Source: Patulibacter americanus DSM 16676 (GTDB lineage: Bacteria > Actinomycetota > Thermoleophilia > Solirubrobacterales > Solirubrobacteraceae). From it: 64,000 bases of DNA. Position 1 is the stretch's first letter. The number at the start of each line of letters is the position of its first letter. Location: positions 122,015 to 186,014 of the forward strand of contig NZ_ATUD01000009.1 in the NCBI RefSeq assembly GCF_000420025.1, written 5' to 3'. Position numbers and translations under genes: made by a program. The notes beneath the pieces were generated by a model. The model was given only the letters and a program-made list of their open reading frames with translations. It did no database searches and was not told the DNA's origin. Shown here in pieces: positions 35,274 to 43,938 of this stretch.

Positions 35274-36368
35274 GTGAGTCTCGTATCGAACGCGATCGCC
35301 GCCCCGATCCTCGCCGCCGCCTCACGGACCCCGGAGCAGGTCGAGGCGGCACGGAAGCGTCTGGACCGCGTCTGCGGCGACGACGGCTCGTGGCAGGACA
35401 CCCTCTGCCGCTCCATGTACGACGGCTACGTCGGTACCACCCAGCAGGCGCTGAACCGCTACGCGGCTCAGACGGTCCACTGGTTGACGACGGGGTTCCT
35501 GAAGATCCTGTTCATCCTGGTCGTCGCCTGGGTCGTCAATCGGCTCCTGCGCCGGCTGGTCGTGAAGATCGGGCGGCGCAAGGGCGGAGGGCGCCTCACC
35601 CGCGGCCTCTCCGTCGTCCGCCGGATGACCCCGAGCGCGCTGCTCGAGACCCAGGAGATCTCCGTCCGCGGCGAGCAGCGGCGCGAGGCGGTACTGGGGA
35701 TCCTCAAGAGCATCATCAGCGGCTTCGTCTACGCGACCGCGATCTTCATGGCGCTCGGCGAGGTCGGCATCGACCTGGCCCCGCTCCTGGCCGGCGCCGG
35801 CGTGGTCGGCGTGGCGCTCGGCTTCGGCGCCCAGACCCTGGTGGGCGACTTCCTGTCCGGCATCTTCATCCTCGTCGAGGACCAGTACGGGGTGGGGGAC
35901 GAGGTGACGTTCCGGCCCAAGTCCGCCGCGGGCGAGCCCGTCGTCGGCACCGTCGAGGCCCTCAGCCTGCGCAACACGCGCCTGCGGGCGCTCGACGGCA
36001 CCGTCTGGCACGTGCCCAACGGCGAGATGCGCGCGGTCGGCAACCAGAGCCAGCACTGGTCCCGCGCCGTCCTCGACGTGCCGGTGGCGCACGGCACCGA
36101 CATCGCGCGCGCCAAGGAGGTCATCGCCCGGGTCGCCGAGGAGCTGCGCGCGCACGACCCCAGCGTGCTCGAGCCGCCCGAGGTCTGGGGCGTGCAGGCG
36201 CTCAACGCGAACGGCATCACGGTGCGGCTCGTCATCAAGACGACCCCGTCGCGCCAGTGGGCGGTCACGCGCGCGCTCCGCGAGGCGCTGCTGAAGGCGT
36301 TCGCCGAGGAGGGCATCGCGATGCCCGTGGCGGACAGCCCGGTGGGCGACCCGCTCGCCTCGACCTGA
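35274..36368 (+). CDS. mscS: MscS-family mechanosensitive ion channel
   Basis: 364 residues. An N-terminal extracytoplasmic/helical portion with two Cys residues precedes a membrane helix (FLKILFILVVAWVVNRLL) and the pore-lining MscS motif (AGAGVVGVALGFGAQTLVGD followed by FLSGIFILVEDQYGVGDEV). The cytoplasmic beta and alpha/beta domains follow. It opens under membrane tension to release solutes. GTG 35274 lies 7 nt after TACGGT with no Shine-Dalgarno, consistent with a leaderless mRNA. The ~30-residue loop QEISVRGEQRREAVLG between helices is charged. Confidence 0.92.
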   Translation: MSLVSNAIAAPILAAASRTPEQVEAARKRLDRVCGDDGSWQDTLCRSMYDGYVGTTQQALNRYAAQTVHWLTTGFLKILFILVVAWVVNRLLRRLVVKIGRRKGGGRLTRGLSVVRRMTPSALLETQEISVRGEQRREAVLGILKSIISGFVYATAIFMALGEVGIDLAPLLAGAGVVGVALGFGAQTLVGDFLSGIFILVEDQYGVGDEVTFRPKSAAGEPVVGTVEALSLRNTRLRALDGTVWHVPNGEMRAVGNQSQHWSRAVLDVPVAHGTDIARAKEVIARVAEELRAHDPSVLEPPEVWGVQALNANGITVRLVIKTTPSRQWAVTRALREALLKAFAEEGIAMPVADSPVGDPLAST

Positions 36369-36501
36369 GCCGGGGCACCCGGATCCGCGGCGACGCGGGA
36401 AGGACCATCGGGGGCGGACGGCGAACACTGTGAGCCTCGTGCCCCGACGTGCAAGTCCGATTGTCCCCGCAACCGTCTCCTCGGGGTACCATCGCGGGCG
36501 A

Positions 36502-38850
36502 ATGGACACGGTGGCATCAGCGGGCACGCAACCAGCCCGCACCCCGACGCCCCGTTGGCGGCGTGCCCTCCTCGGCGCGATCGTGGTCCTGGCCGTCGCC
36601 TCGGTCGGGTTCACGCTCCTGGGGTCGGACGGGGCCTCGGGGGTCATCGAGGACCGCGGCCTGCGGCTCGCCCAGGCGCTCCTGGCCGTGATCCTCGTCG
36701 CGGGCGTGCTGCGCAGCTGGCGCACCGGCGCGACGGCCGCGGAGCGCGGCGCCTGGCTGGCGATGTCGCTCGCCGCCTCCATCGTCTGCGCCGTCCTGAT
36801 CGCCTTCGTCGTCGACCCGACCCTCGGCGGCCGGCTCCACGGGCCCCAGGTCACCACGATCGCCCAGATGCTCGTCGCGCCACTGGCGGTCTCCGGGCTG
36901 CTGGTCTTCGCGCCCCCGTTCGAGCACCGGGCGCAGGCCTACCGGGTCGTCATGGACGGCGCCGCGATCGCGAGCTCCACCGTCGTGCTCGGCTGGTACG
37001 TCGCGGTGCGGCCGCTGCGCGACGCCGTCGGCACCACCGACGTCACGACCGCCGCGGCGCTCTCCTACATCACCCTGGACGCCGTGGCGTTCGCGCTCGG
37101 GCTGCTCGCGGTCTCCCGCACCCCGTACGCGCTGCGGCGGATCGTGGCCGTCGCCACCGTCGGGCTGGCGCTGCTGCTCTTCGCCGACGTCACGCGGATC
37201 GTGCACGACCTGCCGGTGCAGAACGCCTCGAGCACCATGAGCGAGCTCGGCTGGATCGCGGCCCTCACGTGCTTCGCCGCCGCCTCGTGGATCCCGCGCA
37301 GCGCGCCGCGCGCCGACGGCGACGACGAGCCCGAGGGCTGGCCGTGGTGGCTGACGATGCCGTACACGTTCCTCATCCCGGTCGCCGCCGTGCTGCTGAT
37401 CTCGGCCCAGCGTGGCGACACGGACGGCCCGATGGTCGTGGGCGCGGCGGCGATCATCATCGTCCTCGGCTTCCGCCACGTCTTCGCCGTTCGCGAGAAC
37501 GAGGCGCTCACGGGCCGCCTGCGCCGCTCCGTGCACCAGCTCGAGTACCGCGCCGACCACGACGAGCTCACCGGGCTCCTCAACCGTCGCGGGCTCATCG
37601 ACCGTCTGGACCACCTGCGCACCGAGCCCGGGGCCCCGGCCCGCCCGCTCGCCCTGCTGTTCATCGACATCGACCGCTTCAAGGGCATCAACGACACCCT
37701 CGGCCACGCCGTCGGCGACGCCGTCCTGCACGCGATCGGGGGTCGACTCCACGGGCTCCTGCAGCACGAGGACGGCCTGGCCGCGCGCTTCGCCGGCGAC
37801 GAGTTCGTCCTGCTCTTCCCGGGGATGGACTCCGAGCACGACGCGCTGCGGATCGCCCAGGACGCGCTCGACGTCGTGGAGCGCCCGATCGAGCTGGCCG
37901 ACGGCGGCGAGGTCGTCGTCACCGCCTCCGCCGGCGTCGCGATCACGAGCGAGCTCGGCGACGGCGAGACCATCGTCCGCGAGGCCGACCTCGCCATGTT
38001 CGAGGCCAAGTCCGGGGGACGCGCGCGCGTCGAGCTGTTCGAGGACGACCTGCGCGAGCGCAGCGAGGACCGCATGCGCATCGAGCAGGAGATGCGCCGC
38101 TCCCTGCAGGAGGGCACGCCGTTCGAGGTCCACCTCCAGCCGCTGGTGCTCCTGCACGAGCAGGACCGCCTGTGGGGCGCCGAGGCGCTCGTCCGCTGGC
38201 GCCACCCGACGCTGGGCATGATCCTCCCCGGCCGGTTCCTGTCCGTGGCCGAGGAGAGCGGCATGATCGTCCCCCTCGGCGAGGTCGTCCTGGCCGAGGC
38301 CTGCGCCGCGGCCGTCGCGGTCCCCGGACTGATCGTCTCGGTCAACCTCTCGCCGCGCCAGATCCACGACCCGATGCTGGTGGCCACGGTGCGCCACCAG
38401 CTCGAGACCCAGGGGCTGGCCCCGGGCCGCCTCTGCCTCGAGGTCACCGAGGACGTCCTCGTGGACGCGCGCACGATCTCCGTCCTCGAGGACCTGCAGG
38501 CCCTCGGCGTGCGCGTCGCGATCGACGACTTCGGCATCGGCGCCTCGTCCCTGCGCCAGCTCCGCCGGATCCCCGGAGCCATCGTCAAGATCGACCGCTC
38601 GTTCCTCGAGCGCATCGACGGCCCCAAGGGCGGCGACGACCGCGTCATGGTCAAGGCCCTCGTCTCCATCGCCGCGCAGCTCGAGCTCGAGGTCGTCGCG
38701 GAGGGCATCGAGCGCCAGTCCCAGCTCGAGATCGTCCGCGACCTCGGCGTCACCATCGGCCAGGGCTGGTTCCTCGGCCAGCCGCAGCGCTGCGCCGCGT
38801 TCGTGACGGAGCGCGGCGGCCGCCCGCTCGTCCGCCGCCGCCTCCGCTGA
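36502..38850 (+). CDS. Membrane-bound GGDEF-EAL c-di-GMP enzyme
   Basis: 782 residues. The N-terminal half has eight or so hydrophobic helices (~25-330) forming a membrane sensor region. It is followed by a GGDEF domain entered at DELTGLLNRRGL, with the signature FAGDEF (AGDEF variant), and an EAL domain with EALVRW, NLSPRQ, EVTED and IDDFGIGASSL, all hallmarks of active phosphodiesterases. It may make or degrade c-di-GMP; the intact EAL motifs favour hydrolysis. ATG 36502 lies 9 nt after TACCAT and lacks an RBS. It may oppose the Che-linked diguanylate cyclase at 8.6-10.8 kb. Confidence 0.91.
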   Translation: MDTVASAGTQPARTPTPRWRRALLGAIVVLAVASVGFTLLGSDGASGVIEDRGLRLAQALLAVILVAGVLRSWRTGATAAERGAWLAMSLAASIVCAVLIAFVVDPTLGGRLHGPQVTTIAQMLVAPLAVSGLLVFAPPFEHRAQAYRVVMDGAAIASSTVVLGWYVAVRPLRDAVGTTDVTTAAALSYITLDAVAFALGLLAVSRTPYALRRIVAVATVGLALLLFADVTRIVHDLPVQNASSTMSELGWIAALTCFAAASWIPRSAPRADGDDEPEGWPWWLTMPYTFLIPVAAVLLISAQRGDTDGPMVVGAAAIIIVLGFRHVFAVRENEALTGRLRRSVHQLEYRADHDELTGLLNRRGLIDRLDHLRTEPGAPARPLALLFIDIDRFKGINDTLGHAVGDAVLHAIGGRLHGLLQHEDGLAARFAGDEFVLLFPGMDSEHDALRIAQDALDVVERPIELADGGEVVVTASAGVAITSELGDGETIVREADLAMFEAKSGGRARVELFEDDLRERSEDRMRIEQEMRRSLQEGTPFEVHLQPLVLLHEQDRLWGAEALVRWRHPTLGMILPGRFLSVAEESGMIVPLGEVVLAEACAAAVAVPGLIVSVNLSPRQIHDPMLVATVRHQLETQGLAPGRLCLEVTEDVLVDARTISVLEDLQALGVRVAIDDFGIGASSLRQLRRIPGAIVKIDRSFLERIDGPKGGDDRVMVKALVSIAAQLELEVVAEGIERQSQLEIVRDLGVTIGQGWFLGQPQRCAAFVTERGGRPLVRRRLR

Positions 38851-38860
38851 AGGAGTGGGT

Positions 38861-39129
38861 GCGGGCCCCGGCCCGTGCTTCTCGGGTGCGGAGCGCGCCG
38901 GACTGCGGCGAGGCACGGTCCACCCGCAAGGGGGGGCGGGCCCCGGCCCGTGCTTCTCGGGCGCGGGGCGCGCCGGACTGCGGCGAGGCACGGTCCACCC
39001 GCAAGGGGGGCGGGCCCCGGCCCGTGCTTCACGGGTGCGGAGCGCGCCGGACTACGGCGAGGCACGGTCCACCCGCAAGGGGTGCGGGCCCCGGCCCGTG
39101 CTTCTCGGGTGCGAGGCGCGTCGGGCGCC
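38861..39129. repeat. Tandem array of ~74-bp intergenic repeats (3.6 copies)
   Basis: Units begin GCGGGCCCCGGCCCGTGCTT at 38861, 38936, 39010 and 39084, so the periods are 75, 74 and 74 bp; the last unit is truncated near 39129. Each unit carries the palindrome CGGGCCCCGGCCCG, then a GCGCGCCGGACT segment and CACGGTCCACCCGCAAGGGG. Period lengths that are not multiples of three and slippage at G-runs argue against coding. An inverted copy lies at 39458-39527. This resembles REP/BIME-like dispersed intergenic elements. Confidence 0.85.
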
Positions 39130-39138
39130 CGGGAACGA

Positions 39139-39165
39139 CGAAGGGCGGCCCGTGGCCGCCCTTCG
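39139..39165. terminator. 11-bp hairpin downstream of repeat array
   Basis: CGAAGGGCGGC (39139-39149) pairs with GCCGCCCTTCG (39155-39165) around CCGTG. It lies 44 nt past the end of the small membrane protein gene on the minus strand and after the GGDEF-EAL/repeat region on the plus strand, so it could serve either. The A-rich flank on one side and CTTCG on the other fit an intrinsic terminator. Confidence 0.65.
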
Positions 39166-39208
39166 CTCAAGCTCGGGTGCCGGTCGCCTTCAGGCGCCGG
39201 CGGGGCCC

Positions 39209-39409
39209 TCAGGCGTCGAGGACGACCTTGTCCGCGTCGTCCGCCGGGCGCTCGCCGCGGGCGAAGGCCTGGTTCTCCTTGCGCTCGCCGGCGACCTGGG
39301 CCAGCGCGTACATGACCGGGAGGATCGCGAAGGTCGGGATGATCACGACCCAGAGGAGGAGCAGCCACACCGTGTAGGTGGTGGCCCCGGTGGTGGCGAG
39401 GAGGTTCAT
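39209..39409 (-). CDS. Small single-span membrane protein
   Basis: 66 residues: a hydrophobic helix (VWLLLLWVVIIPTFAILPVM, residues ~14-33) followed by a charged cytoplasmic tail (GERKENQAFARGERPADDAD). No family recognised. ATG 39409 has TATGCT 9 nt upstream and no Shine-Dalgarno. It is isolated between the tandem repeat array and an inverted copy of the same repeat. Codon usage and an intact start signal support a real gene. Confidence 0.6.
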   Translation of the reverse strand: MNLLATTGATTYTVWLLLLWVVIIPTFAILPVMYALAQVAGERKENQAFARGERPADDADKVVLDA

Positions 39410-39457
39410 GACCCGTCCAGCATATCCGACCGGCTGACCTCATGGCACGCGGCGCGA

Positions 39458-39527
39458 CCCTGCGGGTGGACCGTGCCTCGCCGGGGTCCGACGCGCTCCG
39501 CCCCGAGACGCACGGGCCGGGGCCCGC
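39458..39527. repeat. Inverted copy of the 74-bp repeat
   Basis: Read on the minus strand, this stretch begins GCGGGCCCCGGCCCGTGCGT and continues through GGAGCGCGTCGGA to CACGGTCCACCCGCAGGG, the same order of blocks as the tandem units at 38861-39129, with scattered substitutions. The direct and inverted copies flank the 66-residue membrane protein gene. Confidence 0.8.
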
Positions 39528-39582
39528 ATCGTTCTCCCGCTCCTCCCCGGCCAACCCGACCGCGCTGGTAGGCTTTGAGGCC

Positions 39583-40080
39583 GTGATCTTCACGACCAAG
39601 GCCGAGTACGGCGTCCGGCTCATGGTGCGGCTCGGGCAGCTGCCGGGGGACGAGCCCGTCTCCCTGAAGTCCGTGGCCGAGACGGAGCGGCTCCCGCTGG
39701 CCTACCTCGAGCGGATCGTCGCGCTGCTGCGGCGGGCCGACCTCGTCACGAGCACCCGCGGCGCGCACGGCGGATACCGGCTCGCCCGTCCCGCGTCCGA
39801 GATCCGCATGGACGAGGTGATCCTGGCGCTCGAGGGCGCCGTCGCCCCGATGTCGTGCTTCGTCGACGACCGCGAGGGCGAGAAGGACCGCGTCCTCTGC
39901 TCGCACCTCGAGGACCACGGGACCGGGTGTGGCACCAAGCTGCTCTGGACCCGCGTGCAGGGCGGCGTGTTCCGTGCCCTGCAGCAGACGACGCTCGCCG
40001 AGCTCGTCGGCTTCCAGGCCCCGGGCCATCAGGCCCCGGAGCCCGTCCTGGCCCTGCGGCCCCCCGCCGCGGCCGTCTGA
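39583..40080 (+). CDS. Rrf2-family regulator, probable Fe-S sensor
   Basis: 165 residues from GTG 39583. The winged-helix N-terminus (FTTKAEYGVRLMVRL, SVAETERLPLAYLERIVALL, TSTRGAHGGYRLAR) is diagnostic of Rrf2. Three Cys (92, 106, 116), the last in TGCGTKLLW, could ligate an Fe-S cluster as in IscR-type proteins, though spacing is wider than in IscR. It lies directly upstream of sufC, so it most likely controls Fe-S assembly genes. The start follows TAGGCT by 8 nt with no RBS; the longer frame to 39442 runs through the inverted repeat and is rejected. Confidence 0.88.
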   Translation: MIFTTKAEYGVRLMVRLGQLPGDEPVSLKSVAETERLPLAYLERIVALLRRADLVTSTRGAHGGYRLARPASEIRMDEVILALEGAVAPMSCFVDDREGEKDRVLCSHLEDHGTGCGTKLLWTRVQGGVFRALQQTTLAELVGFQAPGHQAPEPVLALRPPAAAV

Positions 40081-40195
40081 CCCACCCGGGCCCCGCCGCC
40101 GGCCGTCCGTCGTGACCGCCGGGGGACGCCCACGGCGCGCCGCGTCGCCCGCCCAGCACCCCCTTCACCCAAACCCCTGACACACCGGAAGACCC

Positions 40196-40984
40196 ATGGC
40201 TGACCTCGAGATCAAGAACCTCCACGCATCGGTCGGGGAGAAGCAGATCCTCAAGGGTCTGAACCTCACCGTGAACCGCGGCGAGATCCACGCGCTGATG
40301 GGCCCCAACGGCTCGGGCAAGTCGACGCTGGCCAACGTCATCATGGGCAACCCGCAGCTCGACGTCACCGAGGGCCAGATCATCTGGAAGGGCGAGGACA
40401 TCACCGAGCTCGACCCGGACGTCCGGGCGCGCAAGGGCCTCTTCATGGCCTTCCAGTACCCCGTCGCCATCCCGGGCGTGACGATCGTGAAGTACCTGCG
40501 CATGGTCCTCAACGCGCACCGTGAGGAGCGCGGCGAGGCCGAGATCTCCCTCAAGGACTTCCGCAAGCTCGTGCAGTCCGAGATGGAGCGCACGAACGTG
40601 CCGAAGGAGTTCGGCTCGCGCTACCTCAACGACGGGTTCTCCGGCGGCGAGAAGAAGCGCCTCGAGATGCTGCAGCTCGCGCTCCAGCGTCCCGACGTCG
40701 CGATCCTCGACGAGACCGACTCCGGGCTGGACGTCGACGCCCTGAACACCGTCTCGCAGGCCGTGAACGCGATCCGGGCCGAGTCGCCGCTCGGGGCGCT
40801 CATCATCACGCACTACCAGCGGATCCTGCACCTCATCACGCCGGACCGCGTCTCCATCCTGGTCGACGGCCGGATCGTGAAGGAGGGCGGCCCCGAGCTC
40901 GTCACCCAGATCGAGGAGCACGGCTACAAGGCCATCCGCGCCGAGGCCGAGGCCGCCGGCGCCTCGACCGCCAACGTCGTCTGA
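40196..40984 (+). CDS. sufC: SufC Fe-S assembly ATPase
   Basis: 262 residues of the ABC-ATPase SufC: Walker A GPNGSGKST, signature FSGGEKKRLE and the characteristic SufC Walker B region AILDETDSGLDVDALN. It energises the SufBCD scaffold. ATG 40196 is preceded by GGAAG. In this window sufC is about 14.7 kb away from sufB and sufD, an unusual separation for a subunit of the same complex. It is followed by a strong hairpin, so it is transcribed alone or with the Rrf2 regulator. Confidence 0.95.
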   Translation: MADLEIKNLHASVGEKQILKGLNLTVNRGEIHALMGPNGSGKSTLANVIMGNPQLDVTEGQIIWKGEDITELDPDVRARKGLFMAFQYPVAIPGVTIVKYLRMVLNAHREERGEAEISLKDFRKLVQSEMERTNVPKEFGSRYLNDGFSGGEKKRLEMLQLALQRPDVAILDETDSGLDVDALNTVSQAVNAIRAESPLGALIITHYQRILHLITPDRVSILVDGRIVKEGGPELVTQIEEHGYKAIRAEAEAAGASTANVV

Positions 40985-40990
40985 CGTCCC

Positions 40991-41020
40991 GCGGCGGGGC
41001 GCCGGACGCCGCCCCGCCGC
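40991..41020 (+). terminator. Terminator hairpin after sufC
   Basis: GCGGCGGGGCG (40991-41001) pairs exactly with CGCCCCGCCGC (41010-41020), loop of 8 nt, starting 7 nt after the sufC stop; CCCCTTCC follows. A second 9-bp hairpin, GCGCCGCGG / CCGCGGCGC, is at 41095-41115 before uppP. Confidence 0.65.
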
Positions 41021-41147
41021 CCCTTCCTGGGCGGCACCCGTCGCTGGCCGCTGGCGCACCCGCGACATGACCCGGTCCCGTGACGCGGGTCACGGCGCCG
41101 CGGGAGCCGCGGCGCGTGTCGCCGGGTGACCCGGCAGGATGCCCTGC

Positions 41148-41996
41148 GTGGCGACTGAGATGCACCTCTGGGAAGCCGTCCTCCTCGGCGCGATCGAGGG
41201 GTTCACGGAGTTCCTCCCCGTGTCGAGCACCGGACACCTGACGATCACGGAGAAGCTCATGGGCTACTCCATCGACGATCCGGACATCACCGCGTTCACC
41301 GCGATCATCCAGAGCGGCGCGGTGCTCGCCACCGTGATCTACCTGCGGGGCGACCTGATCTGCCTGCTGCGCGCGTTCTTCGCGGGGGTCGGATCGTCGA
41401 GCGCCCGCCGCGAGCGGGACTTCCGCTTCGCGCTCTTCGTCCTCGCCGGGTCCATCCCCATCGGCATCGTCGGGCTGACCTTCAAGGACGAGATCGAGAC
41501 CACGCTGCGCAGTCTGTGGTTCGTGGGCGGCGCGCTCATCCTCTTCAGCGGGGTGATGTGGTGGGCCGACCGCGTCGGCACCCAACGCCGCCACGAGGGC
41601 GACATCACGCTGCGCGACACGATCACCATCGGCATCGCGCAGTGCCTCGCGCTCATCCCGGGCGTCTCGCGCTCGGGCGCGACGATGTCGACCGGCCTGC
41701 TGCTCGGCATCGACCGCGTCGCCGTCACGAAGCTCTCCTTCTTCCTCGCGATCCCCGCGCTCGTCGGCGCGACGATCCTCCAGACGGTCTCGGAGTTCGA
41801 CAACATCGCCAACGGCGTGGGCTGGGCGCCGACGATCACGGCCACCGTGGTCTCGTTCGTCGTCGGCTACGCCGCGGTCGCGTGGCTCCTGAAGTTCATC
41901 GCCCACCACGGGCTGGGGATCTTCATCGCCTACCGGCTCGCCCTGGGCTCGCTCGTCCTCATCCTCGTCGCCACGAACACCATCTCCGCCACGTAG
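41148..41996 (+). CDS. uppP: Undecaprenyl-diphosphatase
   Basis: 282 residues, integral membrane. The BacA/UppP motifs GAIEGFTEFLPVSSTGHL and PGVSRSGAT carry the catalytic residues. It dephosphorylates undecaprenyl pyrophosphate for peptidoglycan precursor recycling and gives bacitracin tolerance. GTG 41148 is chosen because CAGGAT ends 7 nt upstream; ATG 41139 (overlapping that hexamer) and ATG 41160 are alternatives. A MarR regulator follows 12 nt downstream, so they likely form an operon. Confidence 0.94.
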   Translation: MATEMHLWEAVLLGAIEGFTEFLPVSSTGHLTITEKLMGYSIDDPDITAFTAIIQSGAVLATVIYLRGDLICLLRAFFAGVGSSSARRERDFRFALFVLAGSIPIGIVGLTFKDEIETTLRSLWFVGGALILFSGVMWWADRVGTQRRHEGDITLRDTITIGIAQCLALIPGVSRSGATMSTGLLLGIDRVAVTKLSFFLAIPALVGATILQTVSEFDNIANGVGWAPTITATVVSFVVGYAAVAWLLKFIAHHGLGIFIAYRLALGSLVLILVATNTISAT

Positions 41997-42008
41997 GGAG
42001 CCCCGCGG

Positions 42009-42521
42009 ATGTCCGACCAGCCGCAAGAGGACGCGCCGCCCACGCCGACCCCGCAGGCCGCCCCCGTCAGCGCGGCGATCTACCGGCTGGCCCGGCTGCA
42101 CCGGGTCCTGGCCGCGCAGCTCCTGCGAGACCTCGAGCTGCACCCGGGGCAGGAGGTGCTGCTCATGGAGCTCGACGGCGTGGACCATCGCTCCCAGTCC
42201 GACCTGGTGCGGACGCTCATGCTGGACCACTCCACGGTCGCGAAGTCGCTGCGCCGGCTCGAGATCGCGGGCTTCGTTTTCCGCCGGCCCTCCGGGACCG
42301 ACCGCCGCTCCGTCGACGTCTCGTTGACGCCCCGCGGGGCGGCGCTGCTCGCGGACGTGCGCGCGGCGTGGGAGCGGCTGGAGCGCGAGACGGTGCGCGG
42401 GCTCTCGGCCGCGGAGCGCCACGCCGCGCTCCGGACGCTCGAGGGCCTCGAGGAGGCCGCCCGGAACGGTCTCGCTCTTCCCGGAGACGCCCGACCGGGA
42501 GGCCCGGACGGCGGCGCCTGA
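42009..42521 (+). CDS. MarR family transcriptional regulator
   Basis: 170 residues. The winged helix SQSDLVRTLMLDHSTVAKSL and wing RRPSGTDRRSVDVSLTPRG identify MarR. A flexible Pro-rich N-terminus and Gly-rich C-terminus flank it. ATG 42009 lies 12 nt after the uppP stop with GGGAG between them. It may repress the uppP operon or respond to a phenolic/antibiotic ligand; unknown. Confidence 0.88.
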   Translation: MSDQPQEDAPPTPTPQAAPVSAAIYRLARLHRVLAAQLLRDLELHPGQEVLLMELDGVDHRSQSDLVRTLMLDHSTVAKSLRRLEIAGFVFRRPSGTDRRSVDVSLTPRGAALLADVRAAWERLERETVRGLSAAERHAALRTLEGLEEAARNGLALPGDARPGGPDGGA

Positions 42522-42587
42522 CGGCGACCCGGGCCTGCGTGACGCGCCTCTCGGCCTTCTCCGTCCGCCGGAGTAGGATTTATCGGG

Positions 42588-43838
42588 ATGTCCGACGTCG
42601 CCGCCCCCAGCACCGCCACCTCGCTCGACGTGCAGGCCGTGCGGGCGCAGTTCCCGTACCTCGAGCGTCCCGAGGGCATCGTGTACCTCGACTCGGGCGC
42701 GTCCGCGCAGAAGCCGCGCCCGGTGCTCGACGCGATGTACTCCTTCGCCGGGTTGCACTACGCCAACGTCCACCGCGGCGTGCACCGGCTCGCGATCGAG
42801 GCGGACACGGCCTACGACGCGGCCCGCCGCACGGTGGCCGCGTTCGTCGGCTCCACGGCGCGCGAGACGATCTTCGTCAAGAGCATCACCGAGGGCATCA
42901 ACCTCGTCGCGCACACCTGGGCGGAGCAGCACGTGGGGGAGGGCGACGAGGTCGTCATCACCCACATGGAGCACCACGCCAACGTCGTGCCCTGGCAGCA
43001 GCTCTGCCTCCGCAAGGGCGCGACGCTGCGCTACCTCGAGCTCGACGAGGAGGGCCGCATCGACCTGGCGCAGCTCGACGGGTTCCTCGCCGCCGGCCGG
43101 GTCAAGCTCGTCGCCCTCGCGCACGTCTCGAACGTGTTGGGCACCCGCAACCCGGTGGCCGAGGTCGTCCGCCGGGCGCACGAGCACGACGCCCTCGTGC
43201 TCGTCGACGGCGCGCAGGCCGTCCCGCAGGAGCCCGTGGACGTCGCGGCGCTCGGCGCGGACTTCTACGGCTGGACCGGCCACAAGCTCTACGGCCCCAC
43301 GGGCATCGGCGTGCTGCACGTGCGCCGCGAGCTGCTGGCCGACATGCCGCCGTTCCTGACGGGCGGCGACATGATCAACGTCGTCGACTTCCAGGAGACG
43401 ACCTGGGCGACGGGCGTGCAGCGCTTCGAGGCGGGCACGCCGCCGATCGTGGAGGCCGTCGGGCTGGCCGCCGCGTGCGACTGGGTCGACGCGATCGGCG
43501 GGATCGCCGCCGTGCACGCCCACGAGGAGGCGATCACGGCCTACGCGCTCGAGCGCCTGGCGACGGTCGAGGGCCTGCGGGTCGTCGGTCCACGCGACGC
43601 GGCGGGCCGCGGCGCGCTCACCTCCTTCGCCTTCGCCGGCGCCCACCCGCACGACGTCGCCGAGATCCTGGCCCGCCGCGAGGTCTGCGTCCGCGCGGGC
43701 CAGCACTGCGCGGAGCCGCTGCACCGCGCGATGGGCATCCCCGCGACGACCCGCGCGAGCTACGCGGCCCACACGACCCGCGAGGAGATCGACGCCCTGG
43801 TCGACGCCCTCGGCGAGGTCGCGCGCATCTTCGCCTGA
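42588..43838 (+). CDS. sufS: SufS cysteine desulfurase
   Basis: 416 residues, PLP-dependent class V aminotransferase fold, group II desulfurase. PLP lysine K233 in GWTGHKLYGPTG, catalytic Cys374 in VRAGQHCAEPLH. It mobilises sulfur from cysteine as a persulfide for transfer to SufU and SufB. ATG 42588 follows TAGGAT by 8 nt without RBS. It is separate from sufC (1.6 kb upstream, with uppP-marR between) and from sufU (9.2 kb downstream). Confidence 0.95.
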   Translation: MSDVAAPSTATSLDVQAVRAQFPYLERPEGIVYLDSGASAQKPRPVLDAMYSFAGLHYANVHRGVHRLAIEADTAYDAARRTVAAFVGSTARETIFVKSITEGINLVAHTWAEQHVGEGDEVVITHMEHHANVVPWQQLCLRKGATLRYLELDEEGRIDLAQLDGFLAAGRVKLVALAHVSNVLGTRNPVAEVVRRAHEHDALVLVDGAQAVPQEPVDVAALGADFYGWTGHKLYGPTGIGVLHVRRELLADMPPFLTGGDMINVVDFQETTWATGVQRFEAGTPPIVEAVGLAAACDWVDAIGGIAAVHAHEEAITAYALERLATVEGLRVVGPRDAAGRGALTSFAFAGAHPHDVAEILARREVCVRAGQHCAEPLHRAMGIPATTRASYAAHTTREEIDALVDALGEVARIFA

Positions 43839-43930
43839 GCGGGCGGGTGCGGCGAGGCGCCCGCCCGCTACCGGCGCCGGGCTCCCCGGCGCCCGCCCGC
43901 CACCGGCGTCGGGCGCCCCGGCGCCCGACG
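43839..43930. terminator. Two hairpins between convergent sufS and phytase-like gene
   Basis: GCGGGCGGG (43839-43847) pairs with CCCGCCCGC (43860-43868), and CGTCGGGCGCC (43907-43917) pairs with GGCGCCCGACG (43920-43930). They occupy the whole convergent spacer, one adjacent to each gene end. Confidence 0.7.
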
Positions 43931-43938
43931 GCCCGGTC

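Noticed and set aside
36369..36501. c-di-GMP riboswitch before the GGDEF-EAL gene
   Set aside because: No GEMM-type conserved core seen, and the promoter hexamer lies 9 nt before the start, leaving no leader.
38861..39129. CRISPR array
   Set aside because: Units are directly adjacent 74-75 bp repeats with no variable spacers, and no cas genes are present.
38875..39315. Coding sequence through the tandem repeats
   Set aside because: Repeat periods of 75, 74 and 74 shift frame between units; translations are Arg/Gly/Pro repeats without start signals.
39442..39582. N-terminal extension of the Rrf2 regulator
   Set aside because: It translates the inverted repeat copy; the Rrf2 fold starts exactly at GTG 39583 after a promoter-like TAGGCT.
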